From Thiohalobacter thiocyanaticus (GTDB taxonomy: Bacteria; Pseudomonadota; Gammaproteobacteria; Thiohalobacterales; Thiohalobacteraceae): DNA of 64,000 nt. The notes beneath the pieces were generated by a model. The model was not told the origin of the DNA and made no database searches. It worked only from the letters and a program-made list of their open reading frames with translations. The DNA is taken from positions 2,790,001 through 2,854,000 of the forward strand of contig NZ_AP018052.1 of assembly GCF_002356355.1 (NCBI RefSeq), read 5' to 3'. Shown here piece by piece: positions 29,504 through 42,890 of the stretch. Positions within the stretch are counted from its first letter, which is position 1. Each line of letters opens with the position of its first letter. The translations under genes and the position numbers were made by a program.

Positions 29504-29971
29504 GTGAAAGCCGCCAACATCCAGTCTATCGGCCGTTACCTGCGTGGTATTGAGACCACCGGCGGCGCCTCCCTGCGCCAGGCGCTGGCCGCCCATTCCA
29601 CCCTGGAACAACGGCTGCTGGCACGCCTCCCCGCCCCTCTGCGACCCCATTGCCGACTCGGCCGGATAAGAGATAACACACTGATAGTAATCGTAGATTC
29701 TGCCGCCTGGGCGACCCGCCTGAGGTTCCTGTCGGCCCAGTTAGTCAAGCAGTTCGCGGATGACGATTCCGTGACGGTGACCAAGCTGGAAGTGCGAATC
29801 CAGCCACAGAATCAGCCCGTCGCCAACCCCCCGCCGGCGCGCCCGGTGGCCCGGCTGTCTGCCGAAAATGCGGCCCTGATCACATCCCTGGCCCGCACCG
29901 TAGGCGACGAAAAACTGTCTCGCGCCCTGCAGCGTCTGGCCGGCCGCGGTCGCCGGAGCGATCGAAGCTGA
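29504..29971 (+). CDS. dciA: DUF721/DciA-type protein, predicted DnaB helicase loader
   Basis: About 155 residues from GTG 29504 (KAANIQSIGRYLRG); a TTG 12 codons upstream is an alternative and no strong ribosome site marks either. The DUF721 KH-like domain (LRQALAAHSTLEQRLLARLP ... LIVIVDSAAWATRLRFLSAQ) fits DciA, the ancestral bacterial helicase operator replaced by DnaC in enterics. The C-terminal part is charged and probably flexible. It is divergent from the M23 gene and convergent with lpxC. Confidence 0.85.
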   Translation: MKAANIQSIGRYLRGIETTGGASLRQALAAHSTLEQRLLARLPAPLRPHCRLGRIRDNTLIVIVDSAAWATRLRFLSAQLVKQFADDDSVTVTKLEVRIQPQNQPVANPPPARPVARLSAENAALITSLARTVGDEKLSRALQRLAGRGRRSDRS

Positions 29972-29984
29972 GCCCCGGAAACGC

Positions 29985-30010
29985 AGCAGGCCCGCATACG
30001 CGGGCCTGCT
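29985..30010. terminator. bidirectional hairpin between convergent dciA and lpxC
   Basis: AGCAGGCCCGC-ATAC-GCGGGCCTGCT is a perfect 11-bp stem with a 4-base loop in the 63-bp gap between two convergent genes. No T-run follows on either strand, so termination may be partial. Confidence 0.7.
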
Positions 30011-30034
30011 GGCGTGAGGGAGAACGCAGAGAAG

Positions 30035-30949
30035 TCAGGCCGAAGGCACCGGCCGCAGATAGGCGGCCGGGGCGGCCGCCGCCTCATCCTCGAAGCTGAC
30101 CGTCTCCCAGGCCTCGGCATCGGCCAGCAGGGCCCGCAGCAGGCGGTTGTTCAGGGCGTGTCCTGACTTGTGGCCGTGGAAGGCGCCGATCAGGCCGTGG
30201 CCGAGCAGGTAGAGGTCACCGACCGCGTCCAGGATCTTGTGCTTGACGAACTCGTCCTCGTAGCGCAGCCCGTCCTCGTTCAGCACCCGGTAGTCGTCCA
30301 CCACAATGGCGTTGTCCAGACTGCCGCCCAGCGCCAGCCGGCGCTCGCGCAGCTGCTCGATCTCGCGCATGAAACCGAAGGTGCGGGCGCGGCTGACCTC
30401 GCGCACGAATGAGGTGGTGGAGAAATCGATCTCCACGCACTGGGCATGGCCGTGGAAGACCGGATGATCGAACTCGATGGTGAACCCCACCTTGAAGCCG
30501 TCGAAGGGCTCGAGGCTGGCCCACTTGTCGCCCTCCTCGATCCGCACCGGCCGCTTGATGCGCACAAAGCGCTTGGGCGCGTTCTGCTCCTCGATGCCGG
30601 CCGACTGCACCAGGAACACGAAGGGACCCGCGCTGCCGTCCATGATCGGCACCTCGGGCGCGCTCAGATCCACCCAGGCATTGTCGATCCCCAGCCCGGC
30701 GAAGGCCGACAGCAGATGTTCGACCGTGGAGATGCGTACCCCGGCGCTGACCAGGGAGGTCGACAGGCGGGTATCGCCGACGTTCTCGGTGCTGGCCCTG
30801 ATCTCGACCGGCGGCTCCAGATCGGTACGGCGGAACACGATGCCGGTGTCGGGCGCGGCCGGACGCAGGGTGAGGAACACCTTGTCGCCCGTATGCAGGC
30901 CCACGCCTGTGGCCCGGATGACGTTCTTGAGGGTACGCTGTCGAATCAT
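30035..30949 (-). CDS. lpxC: UDP-3-O-acyl-N-acetylglucosamine deacetylase
   Basis: 304 residues starting [21 protein letters not shown]. The zinc ligands are the His of TVEHLLSA plus the His and Asp of [12 protein letters not shown]; the general base region [14 protein letters not shown] is intact. LpxC makes the committed step of lipid A synthesis. It lies downstream of ftsZ on the same strand, the standard position at the end of the dcw cluster. A ribosome site AAGG is visible 13 bp before the ATG. Confidence 0.97.
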   Translation of the reverse strand: MIRQRTLKNVIRATGVGLHTGDKVFLTLRPAAPDTGIVFRRTDLEPPVEIRASTENVGDTRLSTSLVSAGVRISTVEHLLSAFAGLGIDNAWVDLSAPEVPIMDGSAGPFVFLVQSAGIEEQNAPKRFVRIKRPVRIEEGDKWASLEPFDGFKVGFTIEFDHPVFHGHAQCVEIDFSTTSFVREVSRARTFGFMREIEQLRERRLALGGSLDNAIVVDDYRVLNEDGLRYEDEFVKHKILDAVGDLYLLGHGLIGAFHGHKSGHALNNRLLRALLADAEAWETVSFEDEAAAAPAAYLRPVPSA

Positions 30950-31074
30950 GGGCTGTTGTTACCTTAAATAATGCTGTATCACGGCACCTGCGGTGCGAAT
31001 GGATCGGGCGATGCTAACACAGCCCGTCCCTGGCCGGATCTGACTTTGGTCAAGTCGGCCGGTGCCGCGCCGGA

Positions 31075-31124
31075 CCGAACCGCCGCCGGCATTCCCGCTT
31101 CACCAGGGAATCGGGCCGGTTCGG
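31075..31124. other. two-part hairpin in the lpxC upstream region
   Basis: Outer arms CCGAACCG (31075-31082) and CGGTTCGG (31117-31124) and inner arms ATTCCC (31091-31096) and GGGAAT (31106-31111) can fold together. The 322-bp gap 30950-31271 between ftsZ and lpxC contains this structure and the stem-loop after ftsZ, but no reading frame or repeat of the A-D families. Confidence 0.5.
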
Positions 31125-31245
31125 CGCCTTTCACCCGGGGCAGGCCAGCTCCCCCGGACATCATTAAATAAACGGCCGCAACGGACACCCCCGGCTCGAG
31201 GAGACGAAGCCAAGGCCGGCGCCATCCGCCGCGGCCCAACCCTCC

Positions 31246-31261
31246 GGGGTCTTTCGACCCC
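31246..31261 (-). terminator. GNRA-type stem-loop 10 bp after ftsZ
   Basis: On the minus strand GGGGTC-GAAA-GACCCC forms a 6-bp stem with a GAAA tetraloop just after the ftsZ stop. No T-run follows, so it may mark an mRNA 3' end or processing site rather than a full terminator. Confidence 0.5.
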
Positions 31262-31271
31262 CGCGTTCGCC

Positions 31272-32438
<1,167 letters not shown>

Positions 32439-32516
32439 TGCTCGTCTCCTCGATTACACTTGATGGTTAAGTGACACTTCGCTCCCGGACCGACCGGGAA
32501 CCCCGTGACTGCGTAA

Positions 32517-33749
32517 CTAGAAATTTCCCTGGAACCAGCTCTTCATCCGGTCCCAGACCCCGCGAAATCCCCGCCCCTGGATGTCCAGGTTGAGATGGGA
32601 CTGATTCTGATTGCCGAACAGCAGCAGACCCACGCCGGTGGCGTAGATCGGATTGCGCACGACATCCGCCAGGCCGGCGACGTACTGGGGCATACCCAGG
32701 CGCACCGGCATGTGGAACACCTCCTCGGCCAGGTCCACCAGGCCTTCCATCTTGGAACTGCCGCCGGTCAGCACGATGCCGGCGGCGACCAGATCCTCGA
32801 ACCCGCTGCGGCGCAGCTCCGACTGCACCAGGGTGAGCAGTTCCTCGTAGCGCGGCTCGACCACCTCGGCCAGGGTATGGCGCGCCAGCCGCCGCGCCGG
32901 CCGGTCACCGACGCTGGGCACCTCGATGGTGTCGTCGGAACTGGCCAGCTGGGTCAGGGCGCAGGCGTATTTGATCTTGATCTCCTCGGCATGCTGAGTC
33001 GGCGTGCGCAGGGCCACGGCGATATCGTTCGTCACCTGATCGCCGGCGATGGGGATCACCGAGGTATGCCGGATGGAGCCTTCCGTGAACACGGCCATGT
33101 CGGTGGTGCCGCCGCCGACGTCGACCAGACACACGCCCAGCTCCTTCTCGTCCTCGGTCAGCACCGAGTAGCTCGAGGCCAGCTGCTCGAGGATGATGTC
33201 GTCGACCTCCAGCCCGCAGCGGCGCACGCACTTGATGATGTTCTGCGCCGCGCTCACCGCGCCGGTGACCAGATGCACCTTGGCCTCCAGGCGCACGCCG
33301 GACATGCCCACCGGCTCCTTGATGCCCTCCTGGTTATCGATGATGAATTCCTGGGGCAGGATATGCAGGATCTTCTGATCGGCGGGAATCGCCACTGCGC
33401 GCGCGGCGTCGATCACCCGCTCCACATCACCCGGCGTGACCTCCTTGTCGCGGATGGCCACGATGCCGTGCGAATTCAGGCTGCGGATATGGCTGCCGGC
33501 GATGCCGGCATAGACCGAATGGATCTGGCAGCCGGCCATCAACTCGGCCTCCTCGATAGCGCGCTGGATGGAATGCACCGTTGACTCGATGTTCACCACC
33601 ACGCCCTTCTTCATCCCGCGCGAGGGATGCGAGCCGATGCCGATGATCTCGATGCCGCCCTCGGGCAGCACCTCGCCGACAATGGCGACCACCTTGGAGG
33701 TGCCGATATCCAGTCCCACGATCATGTTCTTTTCCGACCTTTTCGTCAT
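32517..33749 (-). CDS. ftsA: cell division actin-like protein FtsA
   Basis: 410 residues with the actin-fold nucleotide motifs (VGLDIGTSKVVAIVG, VDVGGGTTD, VLTGGSSKMEG) and a C-terminal amphipathic tail (GVWDRMKSWFQGNF) for membrane attachment. It tethers FtsZ to the membrane. The start at 33749 has a good AGAGGG ribosome site 5 bp upstream, better placed than one for the inner MIVGLDIG. Confidence 0.97.
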   Translation of the reverse strand: MTKRSEKNMIVGLDIGTSKVVAIVGEVLPEGGIEIIGIGSHPSRGMKKGVVVNIESTVHSIQRAIEEAELMAGCQIHSVYAGIAGSHIRSLNSHGIVAIRDKEVTPGDVERVIDAARAVAIPADQKILHILPQEFIIDNQEGIKEPVGMSGVRLEAKVHLVTGAVSAAQNIIKCVRRCGLEVDDIILEQLASSYSVLTEDEKELGVCLVDVGGGTTDMAVFTEGSIRHTSVIPIAGDQVTNDIAVALRTPTQHAEEIKIKYACALTQLASSDDTIEVPSVGDRPARRLARHTLAEVVEPRYEELLTLVQSELRRSGFEDLVAAGIVLTGGSSKMEGLVDLAEEVFHMPVRLGMPQYVAGLADVVRNPIYATGVGLLLFGNQNQSHLNLDIQGRGFRGVWDRMKSWFQGNF

Positions 33750-33750
33750 A

Positions 33751-36390
<2,640 letters not shown>

Positions 36391-36394
<4 letters not shown>

Positions 36395-36567
36395 GAATGT
36401 TTGTTGCCGCTCCGGCTGCGCTGTGCATAACGCGAGGTCAGGCTCCTGGTGCCGCGCCCCGCTCCGGTCTGCCCGTCTTCCCGGCGGCGTTCACACAGTA
36501 CCTCCAGGCGACTCCTGAGCGCCTCGCCGCACCCCATGTGCAACCGCAGATGTGTCCTGTAACCCAT
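36391..36567 (-). CDS. candidate small basic protein between murC and murB
   Basis: 58 codons from ATG 36567 to TGA 36391-36393 (MGYRTHLRLHMGCGEALRSR ... SGNKHS). It begins 6 bp after the murC stop with a GGAGG ribosome site 9 bp before the ATG. Its stop overlaps the murB start (ATGATG), as for neighbouring dcw genes. The product would be very Arg-rich with two Cys and no membrane helix. No family is recognised. It could instead be an untranslated spacer, since it contains several rare AGG codons. Confidence 0.45.
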
Positions 36568-36573
36568 TGCCGC

Positions 36574-38028
36574 CTACCTCCCCGTCTCCGCGTCTGCGAC
36601 CGGCCACAGCGCTTCCAGACGCGCCGGCACCGTGCCGATATCCCCCGCCCCCAGGGTGAGCACCACATCGCCCGCCGCCAGAACACCGGCCAGCACCTCG
36701 GGCACCAGCTCCACCTGCTCGACAAACACCGGATCGACCTTGCCGCGGGCACGCACCGCACGACACAGGGCCCGGCCGTCGGCGCCGGCAATGGGTGCCT
36801 CGCCAGCGGCATAGACCTCGCACAGCAGCAGCACATCGGCCTGGGACAGGGCCTGGGTGAAGTCCTCGAACAGGTCGCGGGTGCGGGTGTAGCGGTGCGG
36901 CTGGAACACCACCACCAGCCGCCGCTCGGGCCAACCGGCCTTGATCGCGGTCAGGGTGGCGCTGATCTCGCTGGGATGATGGCCGTAGTCGTCGACCAGC
37001 AGCACCGGCCCGGCGGGGCTGCGCAGTTCGCCGTGGTACTGGCTGCGCCGGGCGATGCCGGTGAAATTGCGCAGACCGGCCTGAATGGCCGCATCCGGCA
37101 GCCCCAGCTCGTCGGCCACCATGACCGCTGCCAGCGCGTTGAGCACGTTATGCCGCCCCGGCAGGTTCAGCACCACCGGCAGGCCATCGTCCCGGCCCTT
37201 GCGGTGCAGACTGAAATGCATCTGCAGGCCACGCTGTTCCAGGCCGCGGGTATACAGATCCGCCTCGGCGGAATCGATCGAGTAGGTGCGGAACGGCCGG
37301 GTGACCTCGGGCAGGATGGCGCGCACCCCGGCATCGTCCAGACACAGCACCGCCAGGCCATAGAAGGGCAGGTGATGCAGGAATTCGACGAAGGTCTGAC
37401 GCAGCCGGCTGAAATCGCCGCCATAGGTCTCCAGGTGATCGGCGTCGATATTGGTCACGATACCGATCATCGGCTGCAGATAGAGGAAGGAGGCATCGGA
37501 CTCGTCCGCCTCGGCCACCAGATAGCGGCCGGTACCGAGGCGGGCGTGGCCGTCGGCGCTGTTGAGCTTGCCGCCTATCACATAAGTGGGATCCAGGTCC
37601 CCCTCGGCCAGCAGGCTGGCCACCAGACTGGTGGTGGTGGTCTTGCCGTGGGTGCCGGCCACGGCGATGCCGTAGCGGAAACGCATCAGTTCGGCCAGCA
37701 TCTCCGCACGCGGCACCACCGGGATATGCTGCTCGCGCGCGGCACCGACCTCGGGGTTGGCCTCGGTCACGGCGCTGGAGACCACCAGCACATCCACCCC
37801 GGCCACCTGCGCCGGGTCATGGCCGGCGAAGACGGTCGCTCCCAGCGCCTGCAGCCGCTGGGTCACCGGATTGCTGCGCAGGTCCGAGCCCTGCACCTCG
37901 TAGCCCAGGTTGAGCATCACCTCGGCGATACCGCTCATGCCGGCGCCGCCGATGCCGACGAAATGCACCCGGCGCACCCGGCCCATGCCCTGGGGTTGCC
38001 CTGCGCTCAGGCTGCGCGTATCGATCAT
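36574..38028 (-). CDS. murC: UDP-N-acetylmuramate--L-alanine ligase
   Basis: 484 residues. Mur ligase fold with N-terminal UDP-binding Rossmann motif [20 protein letters not shown]-loop GTHGKTTTT, and the middle and C-terminal domains ([14 protein letters not shown]). It adds L-Ala to UDP-MurNAc. The start overlaps the murG stop. The length is typical. Confidence 0.97.
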   Translation of the reverse strand: MIDTRSLSAGQPQGMGRVRRVHFVGIGGAGMSGIAEVMLNLGYEVQGSDLRSNPVTQRLQALGATVFAGHDPAQVAGVDVLVVSSAVTEANPEVGAAREQHIPVVPRAEMLAELMRFRYGIAVAGTHGKTTTTSLVASLLAEGDLDPTYVIGGKLNSADGHARLGTGRYLVAEADESDASFLYLQPMIGIVTNIDADHLETYGGDFSRLRQTFVEFLHHLPFYGLAVLCLDDAGVRAILPEVTRPFRTYSIDSAEADLYTRGLEQRGLQMHFSLHRKGRDDGLPVVLNLPGRHNVLNALAAVMVADELGLPDAAIQAGLRNFTGIARRSQYHGELRSPAGPVLLVDDYGHHPSEISATLTAIKAGWPERRLVVVFQPHRYTRTRDLFEDFTQALSQADVLLLCEVYAAGEAPIAGADGRALCRAVRARGKVDPVFVEQVELVPEVLAGVLAAGDVVLTLGAGDIGTVPARLEALWPVADAETGR

Positions 38029-39131
38029 GCCGCCCTCCCCGCCGCCGGTTCCAGGCAGCTGTCGGCCACCGCGCGCGCGGCGTCCGGCAGGGCCAGGCCG
38101 CGCGCGGCGCGCGCCATGCCCAGCAGTCGTTGACGGTCGTTCAGCAGTTCCTTCAGCAGGGTCTGCAGGCGCTCAGCGCTCAGTTCCGTCTGCTGCACCA
38201 GCACGCCGGCACCGGCCTCGCTGAGGTAGCGCGCATTGCCGGTCTGGTGATCGTCGACCGCGTGCGGATAGGGCACCAGGATCGCGCCCACGCCGGCGGC
38301 GGCCAGTTCGGCCACGGTCAGCGCCCCGGCCCGGCAGATCACCAGATCGGCCCAGGCATAGGCCCGCGCCATATCCTCGATGAAGGGCTGCACCTCGGCC
38401 TCGACGCCGGCCTCGACATAGGCCCGGCGCGCCCCTTCGATATCGCGGCTGCCCGCCTGATGCCGGATCACCGGCCGCGCCTCCGCGGCCATTTCTGCGA
38501 TTGCGGCAGGCACGGTGCGGTTGAGCGCGGCCGCGCCCAGACTGCCGCCGAGCACCAGCAGATGGACAGGTTCGTCGCTGCGCGCGGCAAAGCGCGTCTC
38601 CGGCAGCGGCAGATTCGCGATCGTCTCGCGCACCGGATTGCCCACCTGCCGCACCGACCGCTTCGCACCGAAGCTGTCGGGGAAGGCCACCAGTACCCGT
38701 GCCGCCAGCGGTGCCAGCAGGCGGTTGGTCAGCCCGGCCACGGAATTCTGTTCATGGATGACCAGAGGCCGGCGATTGAGCCAGGCCATCACCCCGCCCG
38801 GCCCGGTGACAAAACCGCCCATGCCCAGCACGGCCCGCGGCCGCACCCGGCGCATCACCCGCCAGGCCTGGTACAGGGCATGCGCCAGCATCAGCGGCGC
38901 AAGCAGCAGTCTGGTCACGCCCTTGCCGCGCAGCCCGCTGACCTCGATCCACTCGACCGGATAGCCGGCCGCCGGCACCACCCGGGCCTCCAGCCCCTTG
39001 CGCGTGCCCAACCACACCACCGGCACCTCGCGGCGGCTCAGTTCGTCGGCCACGGCCAGTGCCGGGTAGACGTGTCCACCGGTACCGCCGGCCATCACCA
39101 GCACGGGCGCCTGTGCCGTCACCGCGTTCAT
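38025..39131 (-). CDS. murG: lipid II synthase glycosyltransferase MurG
   Basis: 368 residues of GT-B fold: N-terminal [26 protein letters not shown], and C-terminal donor site with [15 protein letters not shown]. It adds GlcNAc from UDP-GlcNAc to lipid I on the inner membrane face. It overlaps ftsW upstream and murC downstream by 4 bp each. Confidence 0.97.
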   Translation of the reverse strand: MNAVTAQAPVLVMAGGTGGHVYPALAVADELSRREVPVVWLGTRKGLEARVVPAAGYPVEWIEVSGLRGKGVTRLLLAPLMLAHALYQAWRVMRRVRPRAVLGMGGFVTGPGGVMAWLNRRPLVIHEQNSVAGLTNRLLAPLAARVLVAFPDSFGAKRSVRQVGNPVRETIANLPLPETRFAARSDEPVHLLVLGGSLGAAALNRTVPAAIAEMAAEARPVIRHQAGSRDIEGARRAYVEAGVEAEVQPFIEDMARAYAWADLVICRAGALTVAELAAAGVGAILVPYPHAVDDHQTGNARYLSEAGAGVLVQQTELSAERLQTLLKELLNDRQRLLGMARAARGLALPDAARAVADSCLEPAAGRAA

Positions 39132-40348
39132 GCGCGTCGCTCCCGGCCCGTGCCGCGCCGGCGCGGCCGGCGGCGGTCATTGTTGATGTTGTGCACCGAA
39201 CAGCGGGTCTCGTAGTCGATACGCAGCAGCAGACCGATGGCCACGCACATCACCAGCAGACTGCTGCCGCCGTAGCTCATCAAGGGCAGGGTCAGGCCCT
39301 TGGTCGGCAGCAGCCCCATGTTGACGCCCATGTTGATCAGGGCCTGCAGTCCGATCAGGGTGCCGATGCCATAGGCGAGATAGGCGGCAAACGGTTCGTC
39401 GGCCTGCTGCGCCACGGCGGCGATGGCAAAGGCGCGCCAGACCAGGAAGGCGAAACCGGCCAGCACCAGCAGCACACCGAACATACCCAGTTCCTCGGCC
39501 AGGATGGCGAACAGGAAGTCGGTGTGGGCTTCGGGCAGATAGAACAGTTTCTGCACGCTCGCGCCCAGGCCGACCCCGAACCACTCACCGCGGCCGATGG
39601 CGATCAGCGACTGGGTCAGCTGGTAACCGCTGTTGAAGGGATCGGCGAAGGGGTCGAGGAAGGCGGTCAGGCGCGCCATGCGATAGGGCGAGGACACCGC
39701 CAGCAGGGCGAACGCCCCGCCGGCCAGGGCCACCAGGGCACCGAACTGCCACAACCGCACCCCGGCCAGGAACATCATGGTCAGGGCCGTGACCACCAGC
39801 ACCACCATGGCGCCGAAGTCCGGCTGGGCCAGCAGCAGCGTGGCCACCAGGCCCAGCATCAACATGGGCTTGAAGAAGCCGCTGAACTGCTCGCGCACCT
39901 CCTCGGCCCGACGCACCAGATAGCTGGCCAGGTAGATCAGTACCAGGAGTTTGGCCGGTTCGGACACCTGCAGATTGACCGGCCCGACCCCGATCCAGCG
40001 GGTGCTGCCGTTGACCGTCTTGCCCACACCGGGGATGAGCACCAGCACCAGCAGCCCCAGGGCCAGGAACAGGGCAACCATCCCGAAGCGCGACCACAGA
40101 CTCAGGCGGATGCCGAAGGCGGCCGCGGCGGCGAGCAGACCCACCCCCATGTAGGCGGCCTGGCGCAGCACATAATAGAAGGGCTGCTGCAGTTCCCGGT
40201 CCGCGGGGGTGACGGAGGCCGAAGCCACCATCACCAGTCCCAGCCCCATCAGCGCAGCGGTGACCAGCAGCAGGCCGGGATCCAGGCGCGGACAACGCAG
40301 TCCCTGGCCGTTGCGGACCCAGCCCAGGCGTGCGAGCAGCGCGGTCAT
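39128..40348 (-). CDS. ftsW: septal peptidoglycan polymerase FtsW
   Basis: 406 residues, about ten membrane helices. SEDS signatures include GSTRWIGVGPVNLQVSEPAKL, AQPDFGAMVV and the C-terminal GLTLPLMSYGGSSLL. FtsW polymerises lipid II with FtsI at the septum. The ATG at 40348 overlaps the murD stop; a longer upstream frame is a murD shadow. Confidence 0.96.
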   Translation of the reverse strand: MTALLARLGWVRNGQGLRCPRLDPGLLLVTAALMGLGLVMVASASVTPADRELQQPFYYVLRQAAYMGVGLLAAAAAFGIRLSLWSRFGMVALFLALGLLVLVLIPGVGKTVNGSTRWIGVGPVNLQVSEPAKLLVLIYLASYLVRRAEEVREQFSGFFKPMLMLGLVATLLLAQPDFGAMVVLVVTALTMMFLAGVRLWQFGALVALAGGAFALLAVSSPYRMARLTAFLDPFADPFNSGYQLTQSLIAIGRGEWFGVGLGASVQKLFYLPEAHTDFLFAILAEELGMFGVLLVLAGFAFLVWRAFAIAAVAQQADEPFAAYLAYGIGTLIGLQALINMGVNMGLLPTKGLTLPLMSYGGSSLLVMCVAIGLLLRIDYETRCSVHNINNDRRRPRRRGTGRERRA

Positions 40349-41670
40349 TGCAGCCGCTCCCGCACCGCGGCGCTGAAGCGCTCGCCCCGGTCCTGGTAAT
40401 CGACGAACATATCCTGGCTGGCGCAGGCCGGCGACAGCAGTACGGCATCGCCGGGACGGGCAATGCCGGCGGCGGCGGCCACGGCGGCCTCCATCGATTC
40501 GACCCGGCGCACCGGCACGCAACCGTCCAGCGCGGCCTCGATCTCGCCGGCGGCCTCGCCCAGCAGCACCACGGCGCGGGCGCGCTGGCACAACACCGGA
40601 TGCAGCAGGCTGAAGTCCGCCCCCTTGCCCTGACCACCGGCGATCAGCACCAGCGGCCGGTCGAAGCCGGCAATGGCCGCCAGGGTGGCGCCGATATTGG
40701 TGGCCTTGGAATCGTTGTACCAGTCCACGCCGTCGCGCCCACCCACCCACTGGGTGCGGTGCGCCAGACCGCCGAAGCCGCGCAGCGCTTCCAGCATGGC
40801 AGCCCGCGGCAGATCGATGGCCGCGCCCAGCGCCAACGCGGCCAGGGCGTTGGCCAGATTGTGGCGGCCGACCAGCTTCAACTCGTCGGCCGCCAGCCAG
40901 TCCTCCCCGTCCCGACACAGCCATAACCGGCCGTCGCGCTCGCGCAGGCCGAAGTCCTCCGGCCCCGGGGCATCCAGCGTGAACCCCAACCGCGGCCGGT
41001 TGACGTCGGCCAGGGAACAGGCCACCGGGTCGTCCAGGTTCACCACCTGCATAGCGGCGTTGCGATAGATGCGGGCCTTGGCGGCGGCATAGGCATCCAG
41101 GCCGGAATAACGGTCCAGGTGATCGGGGCTGATGTTGAGCACCGCTGCGGCCGCGGGTGCCAGGCTGTCGACCGATTCGAGCTGGAAGCTGGATAATTCG
41201 AGCACGTACAACTCCGGCTCCGGATCCTCGATCAGGTCCAGCGCCGGGGTGCCCAGGTTGGCGCCGGCCCGCACCCGGCGACCGGCGGCGCGCGCCATCT
41301 CATGCACCAGGGTGGTCACCGTACTCTTGCCATTGGAACCGGTGATGGCGATCACCGGCGCCCGTGCCGCCCGGGCGAACAACTCGATGTCACCGATGAC
41401 TTCCACGCCGCGGCTGCGCGCTTCCGCGATCAGTGGATGCGACAGCGGCACGCCGGGGCTGACCACGATCTGCTCGGCATGGGCGAAGGCGTCGGCATCA
41501 AAGCCGCCGAGGAACAGGGCCACATCCGGCAACTCATCGTGCATGGCCTGCAGGCAGGGCGGTTCGGACCGGGAATCGGTCACCGCCACCTGGCGGCCCT
41601 GGCGCGCCAGGTAACGCGCACAGGACAATCCGGTGCGGCCGCAGCCGACTACCAGCACCTTACCTGCCAT
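40345..41670 (-). CDS. murD: UDP-N-acetylmuramoylalanine--D-glutamate ligase
   Basis: 441 residues from ATG 41670 (MAGKVLVVGCGRTGLSCARY). The ATP site reads ITGSNGKSTVT and the C-terminal domain has NDSKATNIGATLAAI. It adds D-Glu to UDP-MurNAc-L-Ala. Two other in-frame starts lie up to 14 codons upstream; none has a strong ribosome site, so the exact start is open. Confidence 0.95.
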   Translation of the reverse strand: MAGKVLVVGCGRTGLSCARYLARQGRQVAVTDSRSEPPCLQAMHDELPDVALFLGGFDADAFAHAEQIVVSPGVPLSHPLIAEARSRGVEVIGDIELFARAARAPVIAITGSNGKSTVTTLVHEMARAAGRRVRAGANLGTPALDLIEDPEPELYVLELSSFQLESVDSLAPAAAAVLNISPDHLDRYSGLDAYAAAKARIYRNAAMQVVNLDDPVACSLADVNRPRLGFTLDAPGPEDFGLRERDGRLWLCRDGEDWLAADELKLVGRHNLANALAALALGAAIDLPRAAMLEALRGFGGLAHRTQWVGGRDGVDWYNDSKATNIGATLAAIAGFDRPLVLIAGGQGKGADFSLLHPVLCQRARAVVLLGEAAGEIEAALDGCVPVRRVESMEAAVAAAAGIARPGDAVLLSPACASQDMFVDYQDRGERFSAAVRERLQ

Positions 41671-41721
41671 TGCCCGTTCAGCATCCATTGTCATCAGCGC
41701 CAGTGTCATCACCCGTTCGCG

Positions 41722-41796
41722 TCACAGAACCAGCCATAACAGGGACATCAACAGAAAGGTCAGGCCCACGATCTTCATCTGTATGCGCAAATCCAT
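41722..41796 (-). CDS. candidate 24-residue membrane microprotein between mraY and murD
   Basis: 24 codons from ATG 41796 to TGA at 41722-41724: a charged start (MDLRIQMK) then one hydrophobic stretch (IVGLTFLLMSLLWLVL) long enough to span the membrane. A purine-rich ribosome site (GAGGGGGAAAGGG) fills the 11 bp between the mraY stop and this ATG. It fills most of the 137-bp gap before murD in an otherwise tightly packed cluster. No family is recognised. It could also be a leader without protein function. Confidence 0.5.
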   Translation of the reverse strand: MDLRIQMKIVGLTFLLMSLLWLVL

Positions 41797-41807
41797 CCCT
41801 TTCCCCC

Positions 41808-42890
41808 TCAACGGATCTTCAGCGTAGCCAGCCCGATCAGGACCAGGATCACGGTCACGATCCAGAAGCGCACGATCACGCGCGGCTCCGGCCAGCCCTT
41901 CAGTTCGAAATGATGATGCAGCGGCGCCATGCGGAAGATGCGCCGTCCGGTGAGCTTGAACGAGGCCACCTGCAGGATGACGGAGAGGGTCTCCATCACG
42001 AACACGCCCGCCATGACCAGATACACCAGTTCCTGACGCACCAGCACCGCCATCAGCCCCAGCGCGGCTCCGAGCGCCAGGGCGCCCACGTCGCCCATGA
42101 AGACCTGGGCGGGATAGGCGTTGTACCAGAGAAAGCCCAGCCCGGCGCCGACGATGGCGCCGGCGAAGATGATGATCTCGCCCACGTCACGCACGTAGGG
42201 GATGCCGAGGTATTCGGCGAAGCGCACATTGCCGGTCGCGTAGGCGAACACCGCGAGCGCCCCGGCGATCATCACCGTCGGCAGGATGGCCAGGCCGTCC
42301 AGCCCGTCGGTGAGATTCACGGCATTGCTGGATCCGACCACGACGAAATAGACCAGCACGAAGTACAGCGCCCCCAGTTCAATGGCCACCCCCTTGAAGA
42401 AGGGCACGATCAGCTGGGTCTCGACCGGGGCCTGGGCGGTATAGAACAGCACGCCGGCGATGATCAGTGCGAACAGCGACTGCCAGAAGTACTTCCAGCG
42501 CGCCGGCAGACCGCGGGAATTCTTCAGCACCAGCTTCTTGTAGTCATCCACCCAGCCGATGGCGCCGAAGGCAAGCGTACCCAGCAGCACCACCCAGACA
42601 TAGCGGTTGCCGAGATCGGCCCACAGCAAAGTAGCGAAGCTGATGGCGAACAGGATCAGGGCACCGCCCATGGTCGGCGTACCGGCCTTGCTCAGGTGCG
42701 ACTGCGGGCCGTCGTCGCGCACCTGCTGACCGATCTGATACTGGCCCAGGCGCCGGATCATCCAGGGACCGGTGACGAAGCAGAACAGCAGCGCGGTCAG
42801 CACGCCCAGGATGGCGCGCAGCGTCAGGTACTGGAATACATTGAACCCGGTGTGATACCGGGTCAGGAATTCGGCCAGCCAGAGCAGCAT
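41808..42890 (-). CDS. mraY: phospho-N-acetylmuramoyl-pentapeptide transferase
   Basis: 360 residues, ten membrane helices. Active-site motifs include [23 protein letters not shown] and [15 protein letters not shown]. MraY transfers phospho-MurNAc-pentapeptide to undecaprenyl phosphate, making lipid I. The start overlaps the murF stop by 1 bp. Confidence 0.98.
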   Translation of the reverse strand: MLLWLAEFLTRYHTGFNVFQYLTLRAILGVLTALLFCFVTGPWMIRRLGQYQIGQQVRDDGPQSHLSKAGTPTMGGALILFAISFATLLWADLGNRYVWVVLLGTLAFGAIGWVDDYKKLVLKNSRGLPARWKYFWQSLFALIIAGVLFYTAQAPVETQLIVPFFKGVAIELGALYFVLVYFVVVGSSNAVNLTDGLDGLAILPTVMIAGALAVFAYATGNVRFAEYLGIPYVRDVGEIIIFAGAIVGAGLGFLWYNAYPAQVFMGDVGALALGAALGLMAVLVRQELVYLVMAGVFVMETLSVILQVASFKLTGRRIFRMAPLHHHFELKGWPEPRVIVRFWIVTVILVLIGLATLKIR

